Positions 1 through 6,626 of a stretch of DNA of 12,517 nucleotides are shown here, in pieces. Location of the stretch: positions 1-12,517 of the forward strand of contig PMUF01000537.1 of the NCBI GenBank assembly GCA_003167015.1, in the 5' to 3' direction. The stretch comes from Chitinophagaceae bacterium. GTDB taxonomy: Bacteria > Bacteroidota > Bacteroidia > Chitinophagales > Chitinophagaceae. Under the pieces are notes generated by a model. The model was not told the origin of the DNA. It did no database searches and worked only from the letters and a program-made list of their open reading frames with translations. How positions within the stretch are numbered: position 1 is the first letter of the stretch; each line of letters starts with the position of its first letter. Both the position numbers and the translations under genes were made by a program.

Positions 1-236
1 GGGCAGCAGAATTCGACATCGTATTCGGAGAAGGAATTTCCAAAACGGGCGAGATCATCGATATGGGTGTAGAGCTCGGCATTGTGCAGAAGAGCGGCAG
101 CTGGTTCAGTTATGGTACGGACCGGCTGGGGCAAGGCAGGGATACGGTGAAGCAACTGTTGCACGACAACCCTGAACTGGCTACGGATATTGAAAACAAG
201 ATCCGCGAGAAAGTGAAAGAGATGCAAAGCGCGTAG
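1..236 (+). CDS. recA: RecA recombinase, C-terminal part (5' end outside window)
   Basis: RecA forms filaments on single-stranded DNA, drives homologous strand exchange and triggers LexA-type self-cleavage in the cytoplasm. Only the last 77 codons are visible; the reading frame begins at base 3 and ends at TAG 234-236. The translation reads as the end of the RecA core, with EFDIVFGEGISKTGEIIDMG, then a glycine/serine stretch with GSWFSYG, then RLGQGRD, followed by the C-terminal helical domain ending KVKEMQSA. These are highly conserved RecA segments, so the identification is firm although the Walker motifs lie upstream of the window. The visible C-terminus lacks the long acidic tail of E. 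coli RecA. A strong terminator 40 bases downstream suggests recA is the last gene of its transcript. Confidence 0.97.
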   Translation, partial: AAEFDIVFGEGISKTGEIIDMGVELGIVQKSGSWFSYGTDRLGQGRDTVKQLLHDNPELATDIENKIREKVKEMQSA

Positions 237-276
237 CGCGGCTATGTGCTTTATATTAATTGGGTTAGTATGTACC

Positions 277-306
277 GGCTGTCTATTTTTAGACGGCCTT
301 TTTTTT
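277..306 (+). terminator. Rho-independent terminator of recA
   Basis: An 8-bp stem is formed by GGCTGTCT (277-284) and AGACGGCC (291-298), with one G-T pair and a six-base loop ATTTTT. Eight consecutive T follow at 299-306. Position and orientation fit termination of recA transcription. Confidence 0.92.
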
Positions 307-314
307 GTAGAAGA

Positions 315-360
315 GGACGCGCGAGCGTCCGATCCTGGAAGCGAAAGCTCCGTGCGAAGG
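315..360. repeat. Pair of small hairpins with GNRA loops, possible REP-like element
   Basis: The first hairpin is a perfect 6-bp stem GGACGC/GCGTCC (315-320 and 325-330) closed by the tetraloop GCGA. The second is GGA-GC/GC-TCC (337-351) with one bulged A and the tetraloop GAAA. CCT (334-336) can pair with AGG (358-360) to enclose it. GTAG lies at 307-310 just before the first stem, which recalls the GTAG head of REP elements mobilised by RAYT transposases, though here four bases separate it from the stem. No second copy is visible in the window, so the repeat call is a guess; the two stem-loops themselves are seen directly. Confidence 0.35.
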
Positions 361-440
361 TTGGCAGGAATGTGCGGGTGGGCGGCTGCGTATAAATACT
401 TATGATGCGCGCAGGACAGGAAATAGCGGAGGCCTAAAAT

Positions 441-471
441 AAAAAAGGGGTCTGAATAGAAATTCAACCCC
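441..471 (-). terminator. Rho-independent terminator of the T9SS-cargo gene
   Basis: Read on the minus strand, GGGGTTGAAT pairs with ATTC(A)GACCCC around a short TTCT loop, with one bulged A. At least six T follow (the A run at 441-446 on the plus strand). It lies about 100 bases beyond the stop codon of the gene that ends at 572. Confidence 0.8.
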
Positions 472-571
472 GTTTTAAAATCCAATATCCTATGAAAAAC
501 CGAGATAAAGGTATAGGATTATAATCAATTCTGCAATACCATTTTCCGGTAATTATTTTTTTTAGGCAATT

Positions 572-1213
572 TTAATTTTTGACCAACTGCTGGGAAATTG
601 CTCTATTGCTTTCTTTATCAGTTACTCGTAAAACATATACCCCTTTTTCGAGGGTAGAAACGTTAACAACTTGAATACCAGGTTGCAACCGTTTGCTGAA
701 CCTGATAGCCCCCGAGGCATCCAATACCATCAGATCAATAATATGTTCCGTTTGCACAATAAAAAGCTTGTCGACAGGATTGGGATAAAATTTGAAATCG
801 ACTTTCCCGGAGAGGCTTAATTGAATCGATTTGGAGTAAGTAGGTGGCCCCGTCGGCGGACTACATTTTATCCGGTAAAAATCGGACCCGTTCGGCGGTG
901 CAACATCGACCAGTTCATAATGACCTGCCGCTCCCGTTTCTCTCACGGCGCCGATCGTCTCATAATGTTCACCATCGGAACTTCTTTCCGCAATAAAATA
1001 ATCTCCATTGCCGGCGCTATCGATATCCCACTGCAGCCATACTTTATTTACCTCTTTGATCGTCGCGCTAAAATTGACAAACTGCGGCTGTCCACCGGCA
1101 TGCGGCGCAAGAGCGGGATCCGAAACGGAATCCGCCAGCGCCGGGTCTTGCTGTGCCTGACAGACAAAGCATCCGACGCCCATCCATAAGATGAGCCAGG
1201 ACAGTTTTTTCAT
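572..1213 (-). CDS. Secreted protein with FN3-like region and T9SS type A sorting domain
   Basis: This 213-residue protein starts at ATG 1213-1211. Residues 1-20 form a Sec signal peptide (MKK, a hydrophobic core, and likely cleavage after CQA). A short linker with DPALA at both 23-27 and 32-36 follows. Residues about 45-135 resemble the beta-sandwich (FN3-like) domain common before sorting domains in Bacteroidota, with FIAERSSDGEHYETIG and later DFYRI. Residues about 140-213 form the T9SS C-terminal domain, with YPNPV at 143-147, a central LMVLDASG, and the ending GVYVLRVTD. By family knowledge the protein is exported through the inner membrane by Sec and through the outer membrane by T9SS, with the C-terminal domain removed and the rest attached to the surface or released. 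No catalytic motif is visible, so its specific role is unknown. It is monocistronic and divergent from mgsA. Confidence 0.88.
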   Translation of the reverse strand: MKKLSWLILWMGVGCFVCQAQQDPALADSVSDPALAPHAGGQPQFVNFSATIKEVNKVWLQWDIDSAGNGDYFIAERSSDGEHYETIGAVRETGAAGHYELVDVAPPNGSDFYRIKCSPPTGPPTYSKSIQLSLSGKVDFKFYPNPVDKLFIVQTEHIIDLMVLDASGAIRFSKRLQPGIQVVNVSTLEKGVYVLRVTDKESNRAISQQLVKN

Positions 1214-1226
1214 TGTTTTAAGTTAT

Positions 1227-1243
1227 GATGGCCTCAGGCCATC
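1227..1243 (-). promoter_or_regulatory. Perfect hairpin in the leader of the T9SS-cargo gene
   Basis: GATGGCC (1227-1233) and GGCCATC (1237-1243) form a perfect 7-bp inverted repeat with a three-base loop. It ends 14 bases before the start codon of the minus-strand gene. It could be an RNA hairpin affecting translation or an operator for a dimeric regulator. No T tract follows, so it is not a terminator. Function is inferred from position only. Confidence 0.4.
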
Positions 1244-1360
1244 TTTGGCGGTAGAGGGAATGTGAACGCTAGGCAAAGGCCAATATTTTTTTGACTATGT
1301 TATAATCTTCTTAAAACGCAAAACTTTACGCGTAACTTTCGTCATTAAACCAAGCGTAAG

Positions 1361-1834
1361 ATGCAATCGTCCGTTAGAAAAATGAGTCGCAGCAAGCGAA
1401 TAGCGCTCGTCGCACACGACAATAAGAAAAACGAACTGATCGAATGGGCCGTCTACAACAAAGCCGCCCTGGCCCAGCATCATCTCTTTGGCACCGGCAC
1501 CACAGGTACGCTGGTCGAACAGGCGCTAGGCCAGCCTGTGAGCAAATTCCTGAGCGGCCCGCTCGGCGGGGACCAGCAGATCGGGGCCCGGATCGCCGAA
1601 GGGAAGATCGACATGCTGATCTTCTTCTGGGACCCGATGGAAGCCCAGCCGCATGACCCTGATATCAAGGCTTTGCTACGTCTGGCAGTGACCTGGAACA
1701 TCCCCTTCGCCTGTGACAGGGCTACAGCGGATTTCATCTTTACTTCCCCGCTCATACTGGAAGAATATGAGATCATCCCGCCCGATTATTCCGTCTATAA
1801 TAACCGGTTGCAAAATCCGGCGGACCCGGCATAA
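1361..1834 (+). CDS. mgsA: Methylglyoxal synthase
   Basis: MgsA converts dihydroxyacetone phosphate to methylglyoxal and phosphate in the cytoplasm, opening a bypass of lower glycolysis when phosphate is short or sugar phosphates build up. The 157-residue product matches the family over its whole length (E. coli has 152). Key residues fall at the same positions as in E. coli: H19, D20 and K23 in VAHDNKK, T45/T47/T48 in GTGTTG, the catalytic D71 in GPLGGDQQ, and H98 and D101 in PHDPDIKALLR. ATG 1361 was chosen because it reproduces this numbering; ATG 1382 (residue 8) is a possible alternative. There is no clear Shine-Dalgarno sequence. It is the first gene of a plus-strand run leading through the M28 and AsmA genes to uvrB and is divergent from the T9SS-cargo gene, so a promoter should lie in 1214-1360, although I could not fit a convincing Bacteroidota motif there. 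Confidence 0.97.
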   Translation: MQSSVRKMSRSKRIALVAHDNKKNELIEWAVYNKAALAQHHLFGTGTTGTLVEQALGQPVSKFLSGPLGGDQQIGARIAEGKIDMLIFFWDPMEAQPHDPDIKALLRLAVTWNIPFACDRATADFIFTSPLILEEYEIIPPDYSVYNNRLQNPADPA

Positions 1835-1894
1835 GATATGGCTGAAAGCCGTATATTCATTCCTGTAACCAATCTTGTTTCAAACTACAGCATC

Positions 1895-4123
1895 ATGAGA
1901 AAACTCGTTATCGCCGGCAGCCTTCTGCTGGCCTCTTCACTGGGCTGGTCCCAGTCCAAATCATTATCCGGGTTCAAGGAACCTGATGTCCGCAAAGAAT
2001 TCGATCTCGAATCGACCTTCGACGGCTATCTTACCGCCGCCAATATCGACAGCGGCATCAGGATCATGTCGGCCAGGCCGCACCATGTCGGTTCGCCCGG
2101 AGACAAGGCCGTAGTTGACTATATCTATAGTAAGTTCAAAAGCTGGGGTTATGATGCCCGGGTGGAGACCTTTTATGTACCCTTCCCCACCCCCAAGGAA
2201 CGCCTGCTGGAAATGACGGGACCCACCACCTTCAAAGCTACCCTGGCAGAAAAACCTTTGAAAGAAGATGCAACCTCCGGCCAGACATCGGAGCAGCTGC
2301 CTACCTATAACTGCTGGTCACCCGATGGCGACGTCACCGGAGAACTGGTTTTCGTCAACTATGGCATCCCCGAGGATTATGACTACCTGGAAAGACTGGG
2401 TATTTCCGTGAAAGGAAAGATCGTCATCGCCAAATATGGTCGTTCCTGGCGCGGCATCAAGCCCAAGGTGGCGCAGGAACATGGCGCCATTGGCTGCCTG
2501 ATCTATTCCGACCCCAAAGATGATGGCTATTTTGAAGGCGATGTCTATCCTAAAGGCGCTTTCAAGAATGAATACGGTGTTCAGCGCGGATCTGTACTGG
2601 ACATGCCGATCTACCCGGGCGATCCGCTGACCCCCGGCATCGGCGCTACCAAAGACGCCAAAAGGCTTGACCGGTCTGAGGCCACTACCCTGCTGAAGAT
2701 CCCGGTGCTGCCTATCAGCTACCACGACGCAGAGCCGCTGCTGCGGGCCCTTGACGGTCCCGTTGCTCCTCCCGATTGGCGGGGCGCCCTGCCTTTTACC
2801 TACCATATCGGCCCCGGAAAGGCTCATGTCCATCTCAAACTGGCTTTTAACTGGGATATGAAAGAGCTGCATGATGTGATCGCCAAACTGCCCGGCAGCG
2901 AATTTCCGGACGAATGGGTGATCAGGGGGAACCATCACGACGGCTGGGTCAATGGTGCAGGAGATCCTATCAGCGGGCAATCTGCCATGCTGGAAGAAGC
3001 CCGGGCGGTCAGCCTGCTGGTCAAAAGCGGCTGGAAGCCCAAACGAACCATCGTCTATTGCGCATGGGACGGAGAAGAACCCGGCCTGCTGGGATCGACG
3101 GAATGGGTGGAAGAGCATGCCGCAGAACTACAGAAAAAAGCTGTCGTCTATATCAACTCCGATGGGAATGGACGCGGTTTTCTTGGCGTCGAAGGTTCTC
3201 ACGCGCTCGAACCCTTCATAAACGAGGTGGCGCGTGACGTCATCGATCCGGAAACGCAGATCAGCGTGGCCGACCGCATGCATTCGCGGGAGCTCGTGAA
3301 CGCGGCCAACAACGGCAGGCTTAAAAAGGACCTCTTAGCCAAAAAGCCCTTTACCATCGGCGCACTGGGTTCAGGCTCGGACTATTCGCCCTTCCTGCAG
3401 CATCTGGGCATCCCATCCTTCAACCTGGGATTCGGCGGGGAAGATCCGGGTGGGGAATATCATTCCATCTATGACTCCTACGACGACTACCGCCGGTTCA
3501 AAGATCCCAGTTTTCAATATGGCGTAGCCCTGGCAAAAACGGCAGGCAGAACGACGCTCAGGATCGCCGATGCCGCATTGCTGCCCTTTGACTTCCGGGC
3601 ACTGTACAAGACGATCAACGGCTACGCCGCCGATCTGATGACAGAGGTGGACCAGCTGCGGGAGACGACGGCGCTGACCAACCAGCTGCTGAAAGAGAAC
3701 CAGTACGGCTATGGTACGGACACAGCGCTGCACCTGATGCCTCCGGCCACCAAAGAAGAAGTTCCTTACCTTAACTTTTCGAGCCTGCAAAATGCGCTGG
3801 GCGGATTGGAAAAAGTCGTCAACCGGCTGGCCGACACCCTGGCAAAATCCAAATGGAGCGGCAGCGGCGAGGACGCTGTCAATCAGGCGCTTTATAGGGC
3901 GGAACAACAATTGCTGTCTGACAACGGACTTCCCCGCCGTCCCTGGTACCGGCATTCGATCTATGCCCCCGGTTTCTATACCGGTTATGGTGTAAAGACG
4001 CTGCCTGGCATCCGGGAGGCCATCGAACAACGTAATTGGAAAGAAGCGCAGGAGCAGATCGAGATCGACGCTGCCGTGCTGAAAAAATTTGCCGATTACC
4101 TCGGGTCGATAGCCTTACAGTAG
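1895..4123 (+). CDS. Secreted M28 metallopeptidase, glutamate carboxypeptidase II type
   Basis: This is a di-zinc exopeptidase with PA and transferrin-receptor-like dimerisation domains, 742 residues from ATG 1895. That start is preferred over ATG 1838 because it puts a Sec signal peptide (MRKLVIAGSLLLASS) at the N-terminus. The PA domain spans about residues 140-230. The zinc ligands and catalytic residues are H347 (GNHHD), D357 (GDPISG), E394/E395 (DGEEPGLLGS), D423 (INSDGNG) and Y522-H523 (GEYHSIYDSYDDY). Their spacing is identical to human glutamate carboxypeptidase II (H377, D387, E424/E425, D453, H553), a constant offset of 30. The C-terminal helical dimerisation domain follows from about residue 555. 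The likely role is trimming peptides with acidic or other C-terminal residues in the periplasm; substrate specificity cannot be read from the sequence. It sits 60 bases after mgsA and 13 before the AsmA gene, consistent with cotranscription. Confidence 0.95.
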   Translation: MRKLVIAGSLLLASSLGWSQSKSLSGFKEPDVRKEFDLESTFDGYLTAANIDSGIRIMSARPHHVGSPGDKAVVDYIYSKFKSWGYDARVETFYVPFPTPKERLLEMTGPTTFKATLAEKPLKEDATSGQTSEQLPTYNCWSPDGDVTGELVFVNYGIPEDYDYLERLGISVKGKIVIAKYGRSWRGIKPKVAQEHGAIGCLIYSDPKDDGYFEGDVYPKGAFKNEYGVQRGSVLDMPIYPGDPLTPGIGATKDAKRLDRSEATTLLKIPVLPISYHDAEPLLRALDGPVAPPDWRGALPFTYHIGPGKAHVHLKLAFNWDMKELHDVIAKLPGSEFPDEWVIRGNHHDGWVNGAGDPISGQSAMLEEARAVSLLVKSGWKPKRTIVYCAWDGEEPGLLGSTEWVEEHAAELQKKAVVYINSDGNGRGFLGVEGSHALEPFINEVARDVIDPETQISVADRMHSRELVNAANNGRLKKDLLAKKPFTIGALGSGSDYSPFLQHLGIPSFNLGFGGEDPGGEYHSIYDSYDDYRRFKDPSFQYGVALAKTAGRTTLRIADAALLPFDFRALYKTINGYAADLMTEVDQLRETTALTNQLLKENQYGYGTDTALHLMPPATKEEVPYLNFSSLQNALGGLEKVVNRLADTLAKSKWSGSGEDAVNQALYRAEQQLLSDNGLPRRPWYRHSIYAPGFYTGYGVKTLPGIREAIEQRNWKEAQEQIEIDAAVLKKFADYLGSIALQ

Positions 4124-4136
4124 GGGCATATGATAC

Positions 4137-6599
4137 TTGAAAAAGATACTACGATATGCGATCCGGATAGCAGGTGCCCTTGTGTGCCTGCTATTCTTAT
4201 TGTGGGCGGCCCTGGCCATCTATGTCGATCGGAACAAGAACGACCTTTTGAACAAAGCACAGACGGAAATCAACAGCAGGATCAGTGGCACCCTCAAGAT
4301 CGGCCGCGTGGATATCTCGCTCTTCCGGCACTTTCCATCGATCACCCTCCGGCTGACGGATGTTACTCTCCGTGACAGCGCCTGGTCACAGCATCATCAT
4401 GACCTGCTCCAGGCCGGCGACGTCTATGTCAGCGCTTCCCTGTTCCGGTCCCTGATCAAAAGACGCGTCGAACTGAGTACTATTTTCCTCGAAAACGCAA
4501 CGGCCTACTTCTATACGGACAGCACTGGCTATAGCAATATATCCGCCCTCAAGGAACATAATGCCGACACCATCACCACCCAACCGCAAAAAGGCGACGC
4601 TGACGTCCCAGCTGTTGCATTGTCCGAAGTACGCTTTGTGGTAGACATGCAGAATAAAAACAAATTCTTCGAGCTGGATATCCATCATCTCCACGCCGAT
4701 ATCAACCGCGAGGACCGTACACTGCATTTCGACATCCGGACAGATATGAGAGTCGACAGCTTCGCCTTCAATACCGACAAAGGGAGCTTCGTGAAGGATA
4801 AGCCGCTGTCGGGTCATCTCGCGGTCTCCTATAACGTCGCCAGCAAGATCCTGCAGCTCGGGCAGGTGAACCTGACTATCGACGGCAACGAATTTGCCTT
4901 TTCCGGGCGGTTTTTCCCCACGGTGAAGCCCGACCCCTTCTTCCTGACGATCACTACTGGCCATATTCTCTTCCGGCAGGCCATCTCCCTGCTGACGCCA
5001 AAGCTGCGGGAAAAGCTGGATCATTACGACATCGATAAACCCATTGCCGTCCGTGTGCAGCTGGATGCCGGAGCCGCCGACCAAACCGAACCCCAGATCC
5101 AGGTCCACACCAGCCTGGATAAAGGCACTGTGCTCACGCCCACCGGCAGCTTTACCGACGCCTCCTTCCAGGGCAGCTTCACCAACGAATGGGTGCACGG
5201 TCATCCGCGCGAAGACGAAAATTCCGGGCTCAGGTTCACCGGCTTCTCCGGCTCGCTGGACAATATTCCGCTGCATGCCGATACCGTCGACATCACCAAT
5301 CTCAAATATCCGCAGCTGGCCAGTGACCTGCATTCAGCCTTCGACCTGTCCGTTCTTAATGAAGTCTACGGCAGTCAGAGTCTCCAATTCCGGAAGGGCA
5401 GCTGTCATATGGACCTGCGTTATAAGGGACCCTTGTCCGAGAACGATACGGCCGGCGCAACGGTGAATGGCCTCCTGGATGTGGACTCCGGCACCATCGT
5501 CTATCTTCCTTATCATTTTCAGCTGACCAATGCCAGGGGCCGGCTGCTCTTCATGGACCAGGACCTGGTGATAGAGCATCTCGAAGCGCGTACCGGAGAC
5601 AGCAAGGTGCAGATCAGGGGCGTCGCCAAAAATCTGATCGCCCTGCTGGACCACAATGCGGAAGACGTTAGCATGAACATCCTGCTCAGCGCCTCGCATT
5701 TGAATCTCGAAGATTTTGCCGCCCTTGCCGGGTCGTCGACGGCGGCGGGTGGCGCCACCAGGCGATCCAGCCAGAGCATATTCGGAGCGACCGCCAACCG
5801 CATCGACAATTTTTTAAAAGACGGGGTGATCCACCTGAACCTGGATGCGGCAGATATAAGCTATGAAAACTTTGCCGGAGCACATGCCAGGGCCGACGTG
5901 ATCTTCCGGGATGACGAGATCCGGCTGACGCGTATGACCGTCCAGCAAAGCTCGGGCGATCTTGATCTGACTGCCACGTTGAAACGACGGCCGGGCAACG
6001 CCAATCCGCTGACCCTTGAATCGCACCTCAAGGGTGTCGATATTCCCAAACTGTTCACTTCCTTCGATAATTTTGGTCAGAAGGCAATCTCGGGCCGCAA
6101 TCTCAGGGGCAGGATGGATGCCGACATCCATATCAGCGGACTGCTGACGAACAAGGCGGTTATTGTGCCGAACAGCCTGAAAGGCACAGTGGACTTCAGC
6201 ATTACCAACGGAGAGCTCGTAGACTTCGAACCGATGGAGAAGATCAACGAGACGGTAATGAAGAAAAGAGATTTGTCCCAGATCCGGTTCGCCGAGCTGC
6301 AAAACCAGCTGGACATCGACTCGACGACGGTAACGCTTCACCGGATGGAGATACGCAGTACCGCTTTTACTTTATATGCAGAGGGAACCTACGATACGAA
6401 GACCGGGACCGATATGGAACTGCAGATCCCGCTCAGCAATCTCAAGAAAAGAAATGTAGACGCTCCTTTGGAAAGCAAGGGCAACGACAGCAAGGGTGGG
6501 CTCAGCCTACACCTCCGGGCTAAAACCGGGCCGGATGGAAAGCTGAAGGTCAGCTGGGATCCTTTTCGGAAGGGGCTGAAAAAGGCGAAAAAAGCTTAA
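4137..6599 (+). CDS. AsmA family inner-membrane-anchored protein (TTG start)
   Basis: AsmA-like proteins are anchored in the inner membrane with a long beta-rich periplasmic part and are linked to outer-membrane assembly and lipid transport between membranes. The 820-residue product begins with MKKILRYAIR, followed by one membrane segment at about residues 9-31. Next is the AsmA N-terminal signature (SRISGTLKIGRVDISLFRHF and LRLTDVTLRD, about 47-80), a long beta-repeat middle, and the AsmA-like C-terminal region at about 680-795 (GTVDFSITNGELVDFEPM, IRSTAFTLYAEGTYDTKTG). The initiator must be TTG 4137: an in-frame TGA lies at 4131-4133 and no in-frame ATG occurs before the membrane segment ends. 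AGGGG at 4122-4126, overlapping the upstream stop, may serve as a ribosome binding site. The precise substrate is unknown. Confidence 0.92.
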   Translation: MKKILRYAIRIAGALVCLLFLLWAALAIYVDRNKNDLLNKAQTEINSRISGTLKIGRVDISLFRHFPSITLRLTDVTLRDSAWSQHHHDLLQAGDVYVSASLFRSLIKRRVELSTIFLENATAYFYTDSTGYSNISALKEHNADTITTQPQKGDADVPAVALSEVRFVVDMQNKNKFFELDIHHLHADINREDRTLHFDIRTDMRVDSFAFNTDKGSFVKDKPLSGHLAVSYNVASKILQLGQVNLTIDGNEFAFSGRFFPTVKPDPFFLTITTGHILFRQAISLLTPKLREKLDHYDIDKPIAVRVQLDAGAADQTEPQIQVHTSLDKGTVLTPTGSFTDASFQGSFTNEWVHGHPREDENSGLRFTGFSGSLDNIPLHADTVDITNLKYPQLASDLHSAFDLSVLNEVYGSQSLQFRKGSCHMDLRYKGPLSENDTAGATVNGLLDVDSGTIVYLPYHFQLTNARGRLLFMDQDLVIEHLEARTGDSKVQIRGVAKNLIALLDHNAEDVSMNILLSASHLNLEDFAALAGSSTAAGGATRRSSQSIFGATANRIDNFLKDGVIHLNLDAADISYENFAGAHARADVIFRDDEIRLTRMTVQQSSGDLDLTATLKRRPGNANPLTLESHLKGVDIPKLFTSFDNFGQKAISGRNLRGRMDADIHISGLLTNKAVIVPNSLKGTVDFSITNGELVDFEPMEKINETVMKKRDLSQIRFAELQNQLDIDSTTVTLHRMEIRSTAFTLYAEGTYDTKTGTDMELQIPLSNLKKRNVDAPLESKGNDSKGGLSLHLRAKTGPDGKLKVSWDPFRKGLKKAKKA

Positions 6600-6604
6600 A
6601 TTTG
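6597..6604 (+). promoter_or_regulatory. Possible Bacteroidota -7 promoter element for uvrB
   Basis: TAAATTTG matches the Bacteroidota sigma-ABfr -7 consensus TAnnTTTG exactly. It overlaps the AsmA stop codon and lies 23 bases before the uvrB ATG. No good TTTG -33 element is seen at the usual distance, so this may be chance. If real, it would let uvrB be transcribed apart from the upstream genes. Confidence 0.25.
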
Positions 6605-6626
6605 TTGGTTCCGCAAAATTTTATTC

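Larger units (their letters stand above)
237..571. other. Intergenic region between recA and the convergent T9SS-cargo gene
   Basis: These 335 bases separate recA (+) from a gene ending at 572 (-). No convincing coding region is visible. The stretch holds a plus-strand terminator (277-306), two small hairpins (315-360), and a minus-strand terminator (441-471). The part from 361 to 440 shows nothing I can name. Between 482 and 520 there is a loose inverted pair (TATCCTAT with GTATAGGAT) that is weak on its own. Confidence 0.7.

Noticed and set aside
821..1189. 122-codon open frame on the plus strand
   Set aside because: It is antisense to the T9SS-cargo gene; no signal peptide or domain is seen.
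1291..1306. TTGACT and TATAAT resembling a sigma-70 promoter
   Set aside because: Only four bases separate the two boxes, far from the 16-18 needed, and Bacteroidota use a different consensus.
1838..1894. Longer start for the M28 peptidase
   Set aside because: It would add 19 residues before a complete signal peptide and bury that peptide inside the protein.
2318..3118. 266-codon open frame on the minus strand
   Set aside because: It is antisense to the M28 peptidase, which has all zinc ligands at family spacing.
4386..5333. 315-codon open frame on the minus strand
   Set aside because: It is antisense to the AsmA gene, which shows a membrane anchor and both AsmA regions; the antisense product shows no domain pattern.
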